A stretch of DNA of 64,000 nucleotides. It comes from Prinsepia uniflora (Eukaryota > Streptophyta > Magnoliopsida > Rosales > Rosaceae). Position numbers and translations under genes: made by a program. Within the stretch, counting starts at the first letter, position 1. Every line of letters begins with the position of its first letter. The notes under the pieces were generated by a model that saw only the letters and a program-made list of their open reading frames with translations, was not told the origin of the DNA and did not search any database. Positions 47,086 through 58,452 of the stretch are shown in pieces. The DNA lies in assembly GCA_032719365.1 (NCBI GenBank), contig CM064862.1, positions 61,150,243 through 61,214,242 on the forward strand, read 5' to 3'.

Positions 47086-47097
47086 GCTCTGATACCA
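47086..47097 (-). other. Primer-binding site of the Copia element
   Basis: GCTCTGATACCA, the reverse of TGGTATCAGAGC, pairs with initiator tRNA-Met and lies just inside the 5' LTR. Confidence 0.88.
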
Positions 47098-47101
47098 ACT
47101 C

Positions 47102-47269
47102 AAAATAGATTAGGTAAAAGAGAACGTAATAGTTTTTCTTTACACACGAAAGAATAAATACTTTACAAAGAAAAAGACTTCCTATTCTAAAAAGAAGTTT
47201 TAACATACACGGTATCCCAATCACACCTAAATATTTACTTTCTCCTTTCATAATATAACTCATGTTAAC
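47102..47269 (-). repeat. 5' LTR of the Copia element
   Basis: 168 bp, beginning (minus strand) GTTAACATGAGTTATATTA and ending CTATTTT. Followed on the plus strand by AACTC, the target duplication. Confidence 0.88.
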
Positions 47270-47274
47270 AACTC

Positions 47275-48710
47275 ATTTTCAGGCACCCATATCCAGCGGC
47301 TCCATTTGAGTAGCTACTGTCGTCTGGTCGATTTAGAGACACGGTTGAGGGCTGAAAACTCATCATAGACAGCCTCTATGCCGTCTAACAATGCCAATGA
47401 TTCCAAATTCCTTCTTCCATATATTATCTTGTTCCTTTCATTCCACCCCTACCAAGCTGTATAGGTAAACATATCAAGCTCATCAGGTTATAGCTTATTA
47501 AATGCACATTCCAAAATATCCATGAACCATCATGTAGTGGGCAGTTTATCAACAAGTATCCAGGATAGTCTCCACATTTTTTGTCTCCTTTTGCATCCCC
47601 ATAAACAATGGAACGCATCCTTTAGATTCTTAGAACATTGGCTTCATAAAGGAAAAGGTAACACCTTCCTAGTGACAAGATTCACTGCAGTAGTAAGTAT
47701 CTCCACATAAGCCCCCCAAAGAAAAAGCTTAATCTTGGGAGGCAACACTAAACTGTAAGAAGTTAAGGCTCCACCCAAAACCAATTGGCAATAGAGGAAG
47801 TAGCTCAAGATCATATAAGGCACAAATTGTAGTTGGTACTTTTTCGACGGGGGACATTTTCCTCACATCTCAACATAAACTCCATAGTTTCCTTACAAAT
47901 CCTCGAATCTGAACCTGCCGAGAACCATTCAATCCTTCCTGCATACTCGTATTGACCTGGCTCAAAGCAACATAATAACTTGTTTTTACAGTGTACTTGC
48001 CTTATTTTATTAAGTACGGTACATTCCATCATTATATCTGCCTACGCTTGACAATGGTATTGAGCAGCAAATAGCTTCGACATTTTTGGTCAAAAGTAGC
48101 CCTTAATATATTCAGGTCTCAATCACCATTCACCGTTAGTAGTTCCGATACTCTTCCATCATTAGGAAGCATTAGATTTAGGATGGGTTTGAATGTCTTA
48201 GCTTTAGGAATCCATCCATCTCCAAAGATACACACCAACCTCCCATCTCCTATTCCCCATATCAGCCTGCCTCCAATGCCTCCCAACCCTAGTTAATTGA
48301 CCCCCTGATAATAGAGGAGCATTTCCGAATCAAGAGATGAGAAATCAAGGCAGTCAATTCATGACATAGCCCATTGGGGTGTTGAAATACTCCGTAAGTC
48401 GGAAGGGTCTGAGTCACTGCCTTAACTAAAACTTCTTTCTGGCTGTGGATAAAAGCTTCTACTCTTTCAGACAGTTCCGTAGCACCTCCTTAACTTTGCA
48501 AAACATTTTATTTCTACTGTGAATGGGGATAGTAGGCAGCCCCATTTAATTTTCATGAAACTCCAACACATGCATTCCAATCATATTGGAAATTAAATGT
48601 TGCATTATATATCGGATCAGTATTTGAACTGATAGCAACCGCTATCTTATCAAAATTAATCATTTTTCCTAATATCCATTCATAATCACTGCACCACAAA
48701 TCAACATCTG
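47275..48710 (-). pseudogene. LINE ORF2: RT C-terminal part and zf-RVT domain
   Basis: Minus-strand frames, with breaks, give the post-catalytic part of an L1-type reverse transcriptase (WILGKMINFDKIAVAIS, then KKVLVKAVTQTLPTYGVFQ and GLCHELTALIS), the RW-type region (VGDGRLVCIFGDGWIPKAKT), and the zf-RVT zinc region (LPPKIKLFLWGAYVEILTTA, FHCLWGCKRRQKMW). It then runs into WNERNKIIYGRRN and the RNase H half on the other side of the Copia element. The catalytic YADD box is not present; the copy is cut at about 48710 by other sequence. Plant L1 LINE assignment is firm; several stops show it is dead. Confidence 0.85.
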
Positions 48711-48862
48711 TAACACTTCAAAAACTCAAATAGACTTCTATAGTATATATTAATGAAAATTTTATAGCACCCCATGCTATGTCAGGTGGCCGTTCAACCA
48801 TAGTGTTTTCAAATCGTTATAGAAAATTCTTCATTTATAGCGTTTACGAAGTGCTATGAATG
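48711..48862. repeat. Short palindrome-rich segment
   Basis: Contains ATAGCACCCCATGCTATG and TATAGCGTTTACGAAGTGCTATG, short inverted repeats of the kind seen in plant non-autonomous DNA elements. It separates the LINE from an LTR fragment. Ends and target duplication were not found. Confidence 0.35.
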
Positions 48863-49886
48863 TGACAAGAGTCACAAGACCCGCTCCAAAAATGTTTTCA
48901 TAAGTGTGCCTGGTCATACACCAATCTGACACCTCAATCAATGAACCTGAAATACCCAGAGCATTTTTATACACAAAACGGAGATCCCATCAGACAAGGG
49001 ATATACACCGACCATGCCAGAATTAATATCTCAATATCTAGACCAAAGAAAATCCATCCTTACGGGATCACCACCCACATCCAACTCATTGACCCTTGAC
49101 AAATAGTGCACCTGTTACATCGGCTCTTCTCAAGCCCTAAGTTGATATCCTGGCTCTATCAAGCCTTCCACCGATGTCTCGACCCTTCTTGAGTCCCATC
49201 TCATTATCCCAATTTATATAAGAAACCCCCATCCCGACACTAGAAGTCTCATAAGTTTTTCATGTACTTTAATTCGTATACCACCACTTCGGATACACAA
49301 TATTGTCACTAAACGTTGTCTGATTGGCTCGAAACCTATACCATTAGACTCGTAACATCGAATACATCAAACTTCATGTTGCAGGAATTGGAGGAGCCTC
49401 TGCACACATGGCCACGCGCCACCAAGGTTCTCTGTGTGAGGGCCTCAGCGCCTGCGACCACAGTCACAGGCGTACTTGGCTGCTACCTTTAGCTGGGTTC
49501 GTGTGTTAACCCGTTTCTCTGGTTTCGGGTATCCAGTTACCTGTTTACCATTCTCTGTCAATTCTCAACCATTTCTCGTGAATTTTACATCAAAATGTAT
49601 CTTCTCATTGCTAGGAACTTAGTTAAGTACTTAATTTTAGAGAAAAGTAGCTGATTAGGCTGGAATTTCATATGTGAAATCTCAGCTCCACCGCTGAACT
49701 TAGTTGACCCTTCACCGTGAATCCCCCACCTTGAGGATGTCCTTAATCAACTAGTCACGTTGAGTGGAACTTGTTCTCGGTCATGGTTTCAATCGAATCA
49801 ATCTTAATCTCTTCCCCCTTTCCAAGAAAGCCACGTTCTCACAAAACCCATTCTGAATTCTTCACACACAATTATCAAAAACACAG
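48863..49886 (-). repeat. Minus-strand LTR fragment cut by the next insertion
   Basis: Starts GACAAGAGTCACAAGACCC like the outer ends of the other minus-strand LTRs, has CATCAGACAAGGGATATAC as in its relatives, and stops at CACAG, where a plus-strand LTR begins. A stretch near 57440-57720 (ACAATTACCAAAATTCC) has the order expected for its continuation. Confidence 0.5.
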
Positions 49887-50206
49887 TGTAACGACCCGTC
49901 CCAAATTTTTGGGATTAATTAAGAATTAATCGATAATTAGCGAGGCTAATCGGGGATCAGTCAAGGACCGTCGGACGTTCAGGGTGAAATTAAAATTTTA
50001 CCACTAGACGAGGGCAAAAAGTTAACTTTTGACCCGGGAGGTCCTTACGTAGATAGAGTCACTACGAGTCCGTAGATAGGTGGCACGCTGAAATTGGACA
50101 TTCGACGGGAAGGTTATGGGTCACGGAAGTTTCGAGGCACTATTGCACGTTTTACGAGATGAGTGTCGTTTGTCATTAAGTGGGCCCAGATATTTTTGAA
50201 CGGGCC

Positions 50207-50240
50207 CAATGGATGAGTGACAATTGTCACTCATCCATTG
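50207..50240. repeat. Perfect 34-bp palindrome
   Basis: CAATGGATGAGTGACAA is followed directly by its exact reverse complement, 320 bp from the LTR start. The centre TGACAATTGTCA has paired TGAC cores. It is the least diverged member of the five-LTR set. Confidence 0.92.
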
Positions 50241-51715
50241 CTCACAAACACACATACATGCACCCATCCCCTCTTCATCTGTTTCATTCAAACCAAAACC
50301 CCAAGCCCAAACACCACAACCCACCCCCAACCTTCACAAACCTTCATCTTCTATTGCTAGCATGAATAGGGAGGTGAGATAACAGACTAAGATGAGCAGG
50401 ATGGTGGCCACGGCGAGGGCCACCGTAGACGACGGCCTGAAACCTGCGAAGGTATGATTTTTGCTCGAAATTTGAAATCAACTTTTTGGTGTGTATGGGT
50501 TGTTTCTAATGATTGGGTTGTGCTTGTAAGGGTTGTATAAGTCTTGTGGAATTGGAATCAAAGGCTAAGGATGGCTGAGTGGTTCAGGCAGAAGGCTGGA
50601 AGTGGCCGTGCGGGTTCATGATTGAACAGAAAAGCCTAGCCCATGTTTCATCATTTGAGTTTAGGGGATCAGTTTCTGGGATCGAGATGATGATAATGGA
50701 AGCAACAGGATCGAATTTGGTGGTCAGAGGAATGATTTCCAGCCGGGTCGAGTCGCGGGCCTGCGCAACCCACTATAGTGGAAATCAGTCGACCCGAACA
50801 GAGCACAGAGGTGATGATGACGTCATCAAATGACGTCCTCATGTCAGGTCTGACATGTCAGACTGACACGTGTTAGTGTCAGATGTCAGTGATGACATCA
50901 CTGCTGATGTTAGCGATGACATTATCGTTGACCGCTAACCTCAACGTTGACTTTGCTGACGCTAGTGTTGAGTTTTTCTTCAACGTTGACCAGCCATTTT
51001 GATCCGCTCGTGGGGGCACCTAGCACATATTTTAAGGTGGTACTTGAACCATTTTAATGGTTTCAACTATACAAATTCAATGGGGGTGGTTTCGAGTCGA
51101 TCGAAGATGATTAGGTTGGTCAAATTAAGATTTAAAGCCTAGGGAAGCGTGTCCGGAGCACGTTGACTTTTTCGGGAATGTTGGGGATTCTTGATTAGCA
51201 CTTTTCTAAGTTGGTAGTAACCTTTCAGTATGTTTTGGATAGGTCTGGATGACTCGGAGGGGTCGGATTAGCCCAGAGAGGCTTATGGAACGCGTATCGA
51301 GATGCATCTTGGACGGTTTGTGAGTGGACTTTGTTTTATGAATATGATGCATGCATAAATGTTTTATATGTGTTTATGAACATGTTTTGAGATGCCGTGA
51401 GTGCATGTGAATTAAATATGAATTTTTTGGCATTTTCGAAGGAAAATGCGTTATTGCACGTAGTTCGAGATTTCTATTTTATATGATGTTTGGGCTTCGG
51501 CCGAGTGTACTACGTGCTTGTGTTTTATGTGATTCTGAAGGTTTCACGAAGAAGCGTGAAACCGAGATTCGGGAATGAGTCCCAGTTGAACGATGATTTG
51601 AAAGTGTTTTGGAAATGAGAACTAGTTTTCAAATTTGGAAATATCTTTCGAGCGTATGACCCAGTTGATTTGAGGTTTGACTTAGAGTATAGTCAAACAT
51701 GAGATAAGTCGGGCA

Positions 51716-51720
51716 GAGAC
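51716..51720. repeat. Target-site duplication GAGAC (left)
   Basis: Repeated at 54525-54529 on the other side of the solo LTR. Confidence 0.9.
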
Positions 51721-54524
51721 TGACACGACCCATCCCAATCCCCCCAGGATTACCATGGAATGTGTCATGCTCCCGTCTGACAAGAGGTGTCAGACAAGGG
51801 ATAACCTGTTGCCACTGCCTAAACGGGCTTCCAGAGTGCGCAAGGATCGATGGAGGAGGTGTGCGATGTCCCAGTCTCTGCTGCAGTCGCTTCTGGAATC
51901 AACCTGAAGGACATTAAAAACAAAAGCTGTGAGTGGACGAAAATAAACAAGTCTGTTTAAAACATTTATAAAGACATTTATGCGCCTCAGTAAAAACATA
52001 TGCATGCGTCAAAAATCAATAATCACATATTTGTTTAGAAATAACCATTAGGGCCTTGGCCCGGAAACCATAAGCATAGTTTCAAATCCCAAAAGTCAAT
52101 CCAAGAGTTATTTCATAAATCCAGTGATATACATTTATTATTTTTCCATCTCCGGCATCCCAGATGCCTAGCGTCCCAGACGCTTGACGTCCCTGACGTC
52201 ATATCTCACGGTATTAAGCAACGCGTGCTGCCCGGGGTCTCACCGGGTCCATATCTCTGACATCCCCGATGTTTGACGTCCCCGACGTCAATCATAGCAA
52301 TCCTGCTCCTGAGTTACTATACGGTCCGGCTGCTCCGTACAATGACCCCTCGCAGACAATGCACCGTGACTTCCCCAGTGTCCCCGACACCTGGAGGAGA
52401 CCAATATATATCCTCGTATCGAGATGGTTTTATGGAACACATTTTATTATTCATTTCCAAAATATCACAAGGGCCCTGCCCCGAATTTCCATAAAACTGT
52501 CATAAGTCCAAATAGTTGATTATTAAATCCGAAATCATTTATTCGATTCCATTTTAGGGTCCCCGACCCGAAATCACTTATATAAATCAACTGGGCCCCT
52601 GACCCGATTTCATAAGTCAACTGGGCCCCTGGCCCGATTTTACTTTATCAAATCCGTACTGTTTCATAAAATCATATCCGAACCACAATTATGGAAATCA
52701 GTGCAAATCCGAAAAACCTCGATTTACGCGCAACCCGTAAATCGCCTTGAAATGCGTGAAATCACATAAATTCACCGATATCCAAATCAAAGCATATAAA
52801 AGCAATTATAACAATCATGAAACAGTTATGCATGCATCGAATTTACAAAACCAATGTCCACTCACAGACCGTTTAACCGAGCGCCTCGATACGCGTGCCA
52901 TAGGCCTTCCCGGGCCACACCACTATCACCGGGACTCCCAATCCTGTCCAAATCACATTAAAGGGTCACTAACCTCATCATTAACATCCTATTCAAGTCC
53001 CGTAAATTTCCCAAATTTTTAACTATTTTTAAACTGGATTTAAAACCTTCGGACATCCCGAACGATATCGAAATGGGGTACGATTGACACGAAACCAACG
53101 CTAAAATGTTCGTTACATTGCATAGGACAAAAGTCATATTGACCTCACCTTGAGATTCGTTCCCACGCACCGTCACACGCCGCCGTGAGTGGCTGCGCGT
53201 GAAAGCCACGTGCCTGCTACAGTCATCGTCCTCGCCCGTTTCTCTGCAATACGGGTCTGAAACCCGTGATTTCAACCTGAAAAATTACCCTTCAATTCAA
53301 GATTGAACCCTTCCGTTTTTTATCCTAAAACATTCATTAACCAAATAATTTCAGTTCTGTGTCATTGATCAACCTCGACATGGATTAAATCGACCAATCC
53401 AAGTTCGTAGAGCTGAACAGGTCGACGTTAGCAACTCACCCAACTCAAGCCCATTTTCAAATTAACTTCACAGGAAGTGTACTAGGCCCCAAACGAACCC
53501 AAAAGCACAACCAATTGAACAAGAGCTCACCTGGAAGTCGTCGTCCTCAACACTGCATTTTCCCTGAAAACAGTGGCCACAGTCCCAACTCAGCCCTGGC
53601 TGGTTCCCTTCGAAAATGATATGGTTGAATTCCAAACACCCTCAGAAAGCAAAACCCATCCTTGGTTTGGTCCAACAATGCTCAAAAATCAAACTCTGAA
53701 TTTTCCCTCCAAGAAACCGAAATGGTTTCTCACGGTTTTCTCTCCAGTTCGATAGCCAAAAATTCTCAGAATGATCCTCACGACTCACTCACATTCCCTT
53801 TAATCCAATTCAGTCATTAAAGTACCCCCAAAGTAATCCTCAATCCTATATGTAAAGTTCCCCGTACTGACCCGAAAACAATAGAAAAACAATGCCCATG
53901 TGTGTGCAATCAGTTGCCAGCTCAACACATGTGCAACCACAACTCAAGGCTGCCCCAAATTCAGTCCATCAATGATAAACAATCCATGGAACAGATCGCA
54001 CAAAACATCCCATTTCACGGTTGTTCGATCAAACAGTGCCCCTGTGAAATTACTATTCTGCCCTTGTGCAGAAAATTACCAAAATGCCCCTCACGCATCC
54101 AAACCCGTAACTCGGTCATTCGGACTCCGATTTATGCGTGCCGCCTGTCTACGGACTCAGGGCATCGAGACAATCCTAACGGTCCTTGGACCTTGGCCAT
54201 CGGACGTCCTGATCAAAAAGTCAACATTTTCCCGTATTTCGTCCAAATTACGAAAATGCCCTTGGGCTTCCGAACGTCATAACTTCTTCCTCGAATGTCG
54301 GAATCGAACGTGCCACTTATCTATGAACTCGTGACATCCCAAACTACGTCATGGTCATTGGTCAAAGTCTATTTGACCGCCCGAATTAAAAGTCAACATT
54401 TTGCCTACACCTAGGGGCAAAACAGTCATTTTGCACAATTCGTCCGAAATTACTCAACTAACCCCAGATTAGTAAATCATAATTAAATATTATTAAATCT
54501 CGATATTCAGGACAGGTCGTTACA
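51721..54524 (-). mobile_element. Solo LTR with GAGAC target duplication (2804 bp)
   Basis: Minus-strand LTR from TGACACGACCCATCCC to CAGGACAGGTCGTTACA with perfect GAGAC repeats. It carries the conserved block TGTCCCAGTCTCTGC near its 3' end, very GC-rich hairpins (GGGTCCCCGACCC 52557-52569; GGGCCCCTGGCCC 52623-52635) and the intron-like module at 51904-52865. Its open frames are LTR sequence, not genes. Confidence 0.92.
51904..52865 (-). other. Intron-like module in the GAGAC solo LTR
   Basis: Sense strand: GTGAGTGGACATTGG donor, ATGCATGCAT 15-25 nt on, and GTCCACTCAC (exact reverse complement of the donor 10-mer) at the other end. CTTTTGTTTTTAATGTCCTT and CAG|GTTGATT follow. 962 nt. It is one of the cleanest examples. 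Confidence 0.55.
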
Positions 54525-55453
54525 GAGACCCAGTTATGAGTTTTACTAAAGGAATTAAGGCATGAGACCTAGTTGTAGATTTGATAGGATTCGAGGAATC
54601 CTGGGATATGAAGTGTCGTAGGACACTTTTTTTCGGGCTGTGACCCATTTGGTGATGTTACGTGTTTGAGGCCTTATTGATAATGGCATCTGGGTGAGTC
54701 CCGGATGATATGATGCTCACCTCCAGACTGCAGATGTGTTCCTTTCGGAGAGGTCACGATGCACTGCCTGTTGTCGAGTAGCCCTGGGAAGCAATGAACG
54801 AGAGAGGCTCGACTTAGGTGTGCTGATGTTATACTTTAAGATCGATCAGCGATATGTTCGTGATGATCTAGAAACGATCGCGGAGAGTGATGTGTTCACT
54901 ACGACATGCTGGAATTGTGAGCGGTCCAGAGCTATATACACATGTGCTAGGATTAGAATCGTGACTGACGTTGGGATGAGCTCCCATGGGATGTGTTCCC
55001 ACGTGTTCTATGATTTGGGCTGAGGTTCCGTTCTGGTTTTCCTTGATTTTGCTTTTGGGCTGCGGCCCTGTACGATTTGGATTTGGGCTGAGACCCTACT
55101 AAGATGATGGATTTAATTGAGAAGCATTTTTCACTGTGTTTTTTTTCGGAAGCAATACGTCTTACTTCCGAGAAAGTATTTGAAATAACTGTTTTATGAT
55201 GCATACATGTTTTTACGTGAAGGGTATAAATTCCTTCTCGATATAAATGATTTTTATGATTTTAATACCTTTCAGGTTGATAAGGGATGCGGGCTGTAGC
55301 ATAAATCGAGACATCACATGCCACCACTGATCCTGGCGTACTCTGATGGACCCTAGCGGGTGACGAGTTTATCCCTGATTTGATAGGCGGTGTTAGACGG
55401 AAACAGGTACGTCCCACGATAAACCAGGAGGATTAGGACAGGTCCTATTAGTT

Positions 55454-55465
55454 TGGTATCAGAGC
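55454..55465 (+). other. Primer-binding site of the second LARD-like element
   Basis: Intact TGGTATCAGAGC four bases after the LTR end, for initiator tRNA-Met. Confidence 0.88.
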
Positions 55466-57430
55466 ATGAGTTGCTCTTGGAGTGACGCGCAGGTGCTAGA
55501 TGTGATATCTCTACAGTGGTAACAGTCCATCATTAACCTGATAGTTGGGGTGAGAGTATAAGAATTCAATGGAATCAGACCCTGGTTAGGTTATGTTTGG
55601 CACGTGGTGCGTTGGTTTAAGGTTCGATTGGCATAAGATGCCGTGTTTGAGAGGTTTGATTCTGATTAGGATTGATGTTCACGTGAATCCAACGGCTTAG
55701 AGCCGTAGTGTTACTGGTGGATGGGACCTAGTCGACCAATTGTTCTAATATGACGACTTTGAGAGTCGGGACCGTTTAGCGGTCACGTCAGATATGGGAT
55801 TGTGTCAGAGTGGTATCAGTGGAGGTCATGGACGACCCTAGTTGAGACTATTGGAAATAGGAATGTTTGACCCTATCTGGCATATTGTGTTTGTGACATG
55901 TCGTGGTAGAGCAGTATTAAGCACCGAGTTGTGCCAAGTTTCTTATGGGTCCAGCTGCTAGAAGCCGTAGAGTTACGAGAGGACGAGATCCTTGGATCGT
56001 GGTTACTGGTTGGCTATTTACCAGTAACCAACCGAGTATGACGACTTTGCGGGGCCGAGAGTGATGGATCGGTAAGCATAGATGTGCTGCAGTGAGCAGC
56101 CGGGTTCGTAATAATCCTAGTGGGAGATTTATTGGACAAGTTACCAGGAGTGTGGTACTTGTGAACCAAATTTGGAGGTGGACCGATCGGTGGATATTAC
56201 TCGTTGAGCGATTGGTACCTGCGGTGAGTTGACCACACGAGTATGGAATCTCGATAGCCGAGTGTTTTTGGGATTGGTCTGCAGGCGGGTGTGGTAGACG
56301 CCGATGTCAATAGACATGGACGAGTCTCATTGAGTTGGAGAGGCTCATGTTACCGTGACGACTGAGAAGATGGGGATTCGCTGGTCGTGACGATGGTACA
56401 AAGCTGTGAGTGTCGCTCAGAGCGAGCAGAGACTTCTGGATTCAGCTCGGTTACACCCGAGCGCGATCACAGAAGGAGATGTTGAGTTTTGAGTGTTGGC
56501 GAGTGTACCGCACTACCACGGTGGAGGTGACAGAGATGAGTGGGAGATGCTAGAGACGTGTTGGATGGAGTCTAATAGTGATCGGATAGTTCCGAATGAC
56601 ACTGAGTGTGTCTGAGTGATGTAATGCCTTGAGGGCTTGGATTGTGACTGGGATGGTAGACATGCCCTAGAGTGGAAAATATGTGAGTTCTGCGGGCACT
56701 GAGCAGGACAACGAGGATCTCGAGTAGCTCAGTGCGAGGCACGGGGTATACCTGGATTAGTGACAAGTACCCTAGCTCGTTGTGGACGGATGCCACGAGC
56801 ATTTGTTGCTGGAAATTGATCCCATGAGGGTTGGGACTTGCGAATCAATATGCCGACGGAGATGGTGATAGAAGAATCCGAAGAGAATCAATGGAAGTGT
56901 TTAGTTTGGAGAAAAGGATTAAGCATTACAGTAATTATCAGAGAATACTCTGAGTCGGAGGAAGTAACTTTGCTTTTTCCGTTTGCTTGGCCAGAGTTCT
57001 GGTTTGACCGTGGACATAAGGCTAGACTTGAGACACGAGGGTGTGCTCAAGAGTTGAACCTATAAAGGGTGAAACGTGAGAATCAGGTAGTGTTGGATGA
57101 AATCCTTTTGGATGTACGTAAATGGTATAATCAGACAGGCTAGTTAGGTGTTAGACGGTTTACGGGACACATAGGTGGATGTTGTTCGAGTGAGTTGAGG
57201 ACTTGAGAGTCTAGTGGGAAATGGTTTTGGTCAACTACAGGCGACCATACTTCCTAAGTTTCATACAACCTTGGTTGAGAAGAAATCTGACTGATGAGAT
57301 AGGATCATCAGTGAGAGTATGCTTCCAACATGATTGAAACTTCGAAATCAAGATTCCTTTGGATATTTATTCACAATTACCAATTGACCAGTGGGAGTAC
57401 GCTTTCAACAAGCAATATAACAATTGACCA
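55466..57430 (+). other. Non-coding interior of the second LARD-like element
   Basis: No gag or pol motif. The first 200 bases match the interior next to the decayed primer site at 32.0-32.2 kb. It holds many TAGTGTTACTGG/GAGTATGACGACTTTG-like G-rich segments and frames under 80 codons. A 3' LTR or purine tract was not found, so the right boundary is arbitrary. Near 57350-57475 ATTCCTTTGGATATTTA occurs twice. Confidence 0.55.
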
Positions 57431-58452
57431 AAAATAGTCATTTTTATTCACAATTACCAAAATTCCTTTGGATATTTAGAGCCTTAAATTTTTTCTACGC
57501 TCTTCGTTCTTTGTGTGCTACTGGTATACGAACTCGTGAGTACGAGAAGCACGCATCAGTCCAATGAAAACATACAAAAAGCTTCCCCAATTAAAATTAA
57601 CTTTTGGACCCTTAATACAGATAAGGTACCCTATATTCGATTTTCATTTCAAACTTTAAATCAACAAACTAAGGTCACCACTAGCTATCTAGGAAACCTG
57701 TGATAAGAACCAGTGGAAATCTTGAATAATTAGTCGTGGGTTTCATTAGAACATGAGGTAGGAGCCATGGCCGATCACACAAGCTTCCTCCCATAGATTC
57801 ATGGTGAGTTTTTCTTGTTTGAAATGTGAAATCCTATTTCTGGGTAGCCTTAGAGTTGTGTGGGATTGTTGGGACGTAGTTGTAGAAAACGGGTTAGACC
57901 CAGCTGGTGGTAGACGGCGAGTGTAGGTGCAACTGCACCTACCACGTGCAAAGAGAATTGGTGTGTATGGGGCACATGCCATGCCATCTCAAAATTTGGT
58001 CAACATGTGTTTTGATTTTTTCCATGTTAAGGACATTTTGGCACATGTTTTGAGTTAATCAAACATCGTCTCGGGGTAGTTTTGTGTGTTCGAAGTGTTA
58101 TACTTAAGTTTTAAAAATGTATTTTATCCCAAAAATTAGGGGATTCAATTTTAAGATTACTACGAATGTTACTAACACTCGGTTATGGTTTTGGACAAGC
58201 AAGATAACTCCTTAGATTTCTGAGGAGCACATAGCTCGGAATTAAGTGCTTGAATGGATTGTGAGTAGACATTTGTTTTATAACTGTTATACATGCATAT
58301 TTAAATTATTTAGAAGTTTTATTGCCTGATTTGACTTCCAATGATTTAAAAAATTTATCTAATGATTTTCTAAATTTATTGATTGATATCTCGACAAAGA
58401 TTTCATGATTGTTTTGTGGAAACAGTATTTCAGGCTCAAGCCCGATTTGAAT
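57431..58452 (+). repeat. Mixed LTR fragments
   Basis: 57440-57720 resembles minus-strand LTR order. From about 57720 the order is plus-strand, including GTGAGTAGACATTTGTTTTA with ATACATGCAT and AGGCTCAAGCCCGA (a hairpin), cut at about 58452 by the next minus-strand LTR. No target duplications. Confidence 0.4.

Larger units (their letters stand above)
39129..47269 (-). mobile_element. Ty1/Copia retrotransposon, inactive, split by a solo Gypsy LTR
   Basis: Minus-strand element with short LTRs of about 168 bp (39129-39297 and 47102-47269), an initiator-tRNA-Met primer site next to the right LTR and a GAGGGGGAGGG-type purine tract next to the left one. Gag is open; protease-integrase-RT-RNase H are in Copia order but carry stops and frameshifts. 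Without the nested solo LTR it is about 5.1 kb, a normal Copia size. Target duplication AACTC. The LTRs differ at roughly ten sites, so the insertion is of moderate age. It lies inside a LINE ORF2. Confidence 0.92.
51320..55275 (+). other. Intron-like module of the second LARD LTR (contains a solo LTR)
   Basis: Donor GTGAGTGGAC with ATGCATGCAT 28 nt further on; acceptor TACCTTTCAG|GTTGATAAGG. Net length without the inserted LTR is about 1.15 kb. The distal GTCCACTCAC arm cannot be recognised in this copy. Confidence 0.4.
49887..55450 (+). repeat. 5' LTR of a second LARD-like element, split by a solo LTR
   Basis: Starts TGTAACGACCCGTCCC and ends GGACAGGTCCTATTA shortly before an intact primer site. 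The 2804-bp solo LTR at 51721-54524 and one GAGAC copy are later insertions, leaving an LTR of about 2.75 kb. Inside are the perfect 34-bp palindrome, a TGACGTCA cluster (50815-50985), the donor motif at 51320 and hairpins on both sides of the insertion (GGGAATGAGTCCC 51571-51583; GGGCTGCGGCCC 55057-55068). No matching 3' LTR was found. Confidence 0.75.

Noticed and set aside
53900..54334. 144- and 126-codon overlapping frames
   Set aside because: Antisense frames within the GAGAC solo LTR; overlapping in two frames, without recognisable domains.
49887..58452. Full-length element with 58.4 kb sequence as 3' LTR of the LTR at 49887
   Set aside because: The plus-strand fragment at 57.7-58.45 kb lacks a TGTAAC start, a purine tract and close similarity; a matching 3' LTR could not be shown.
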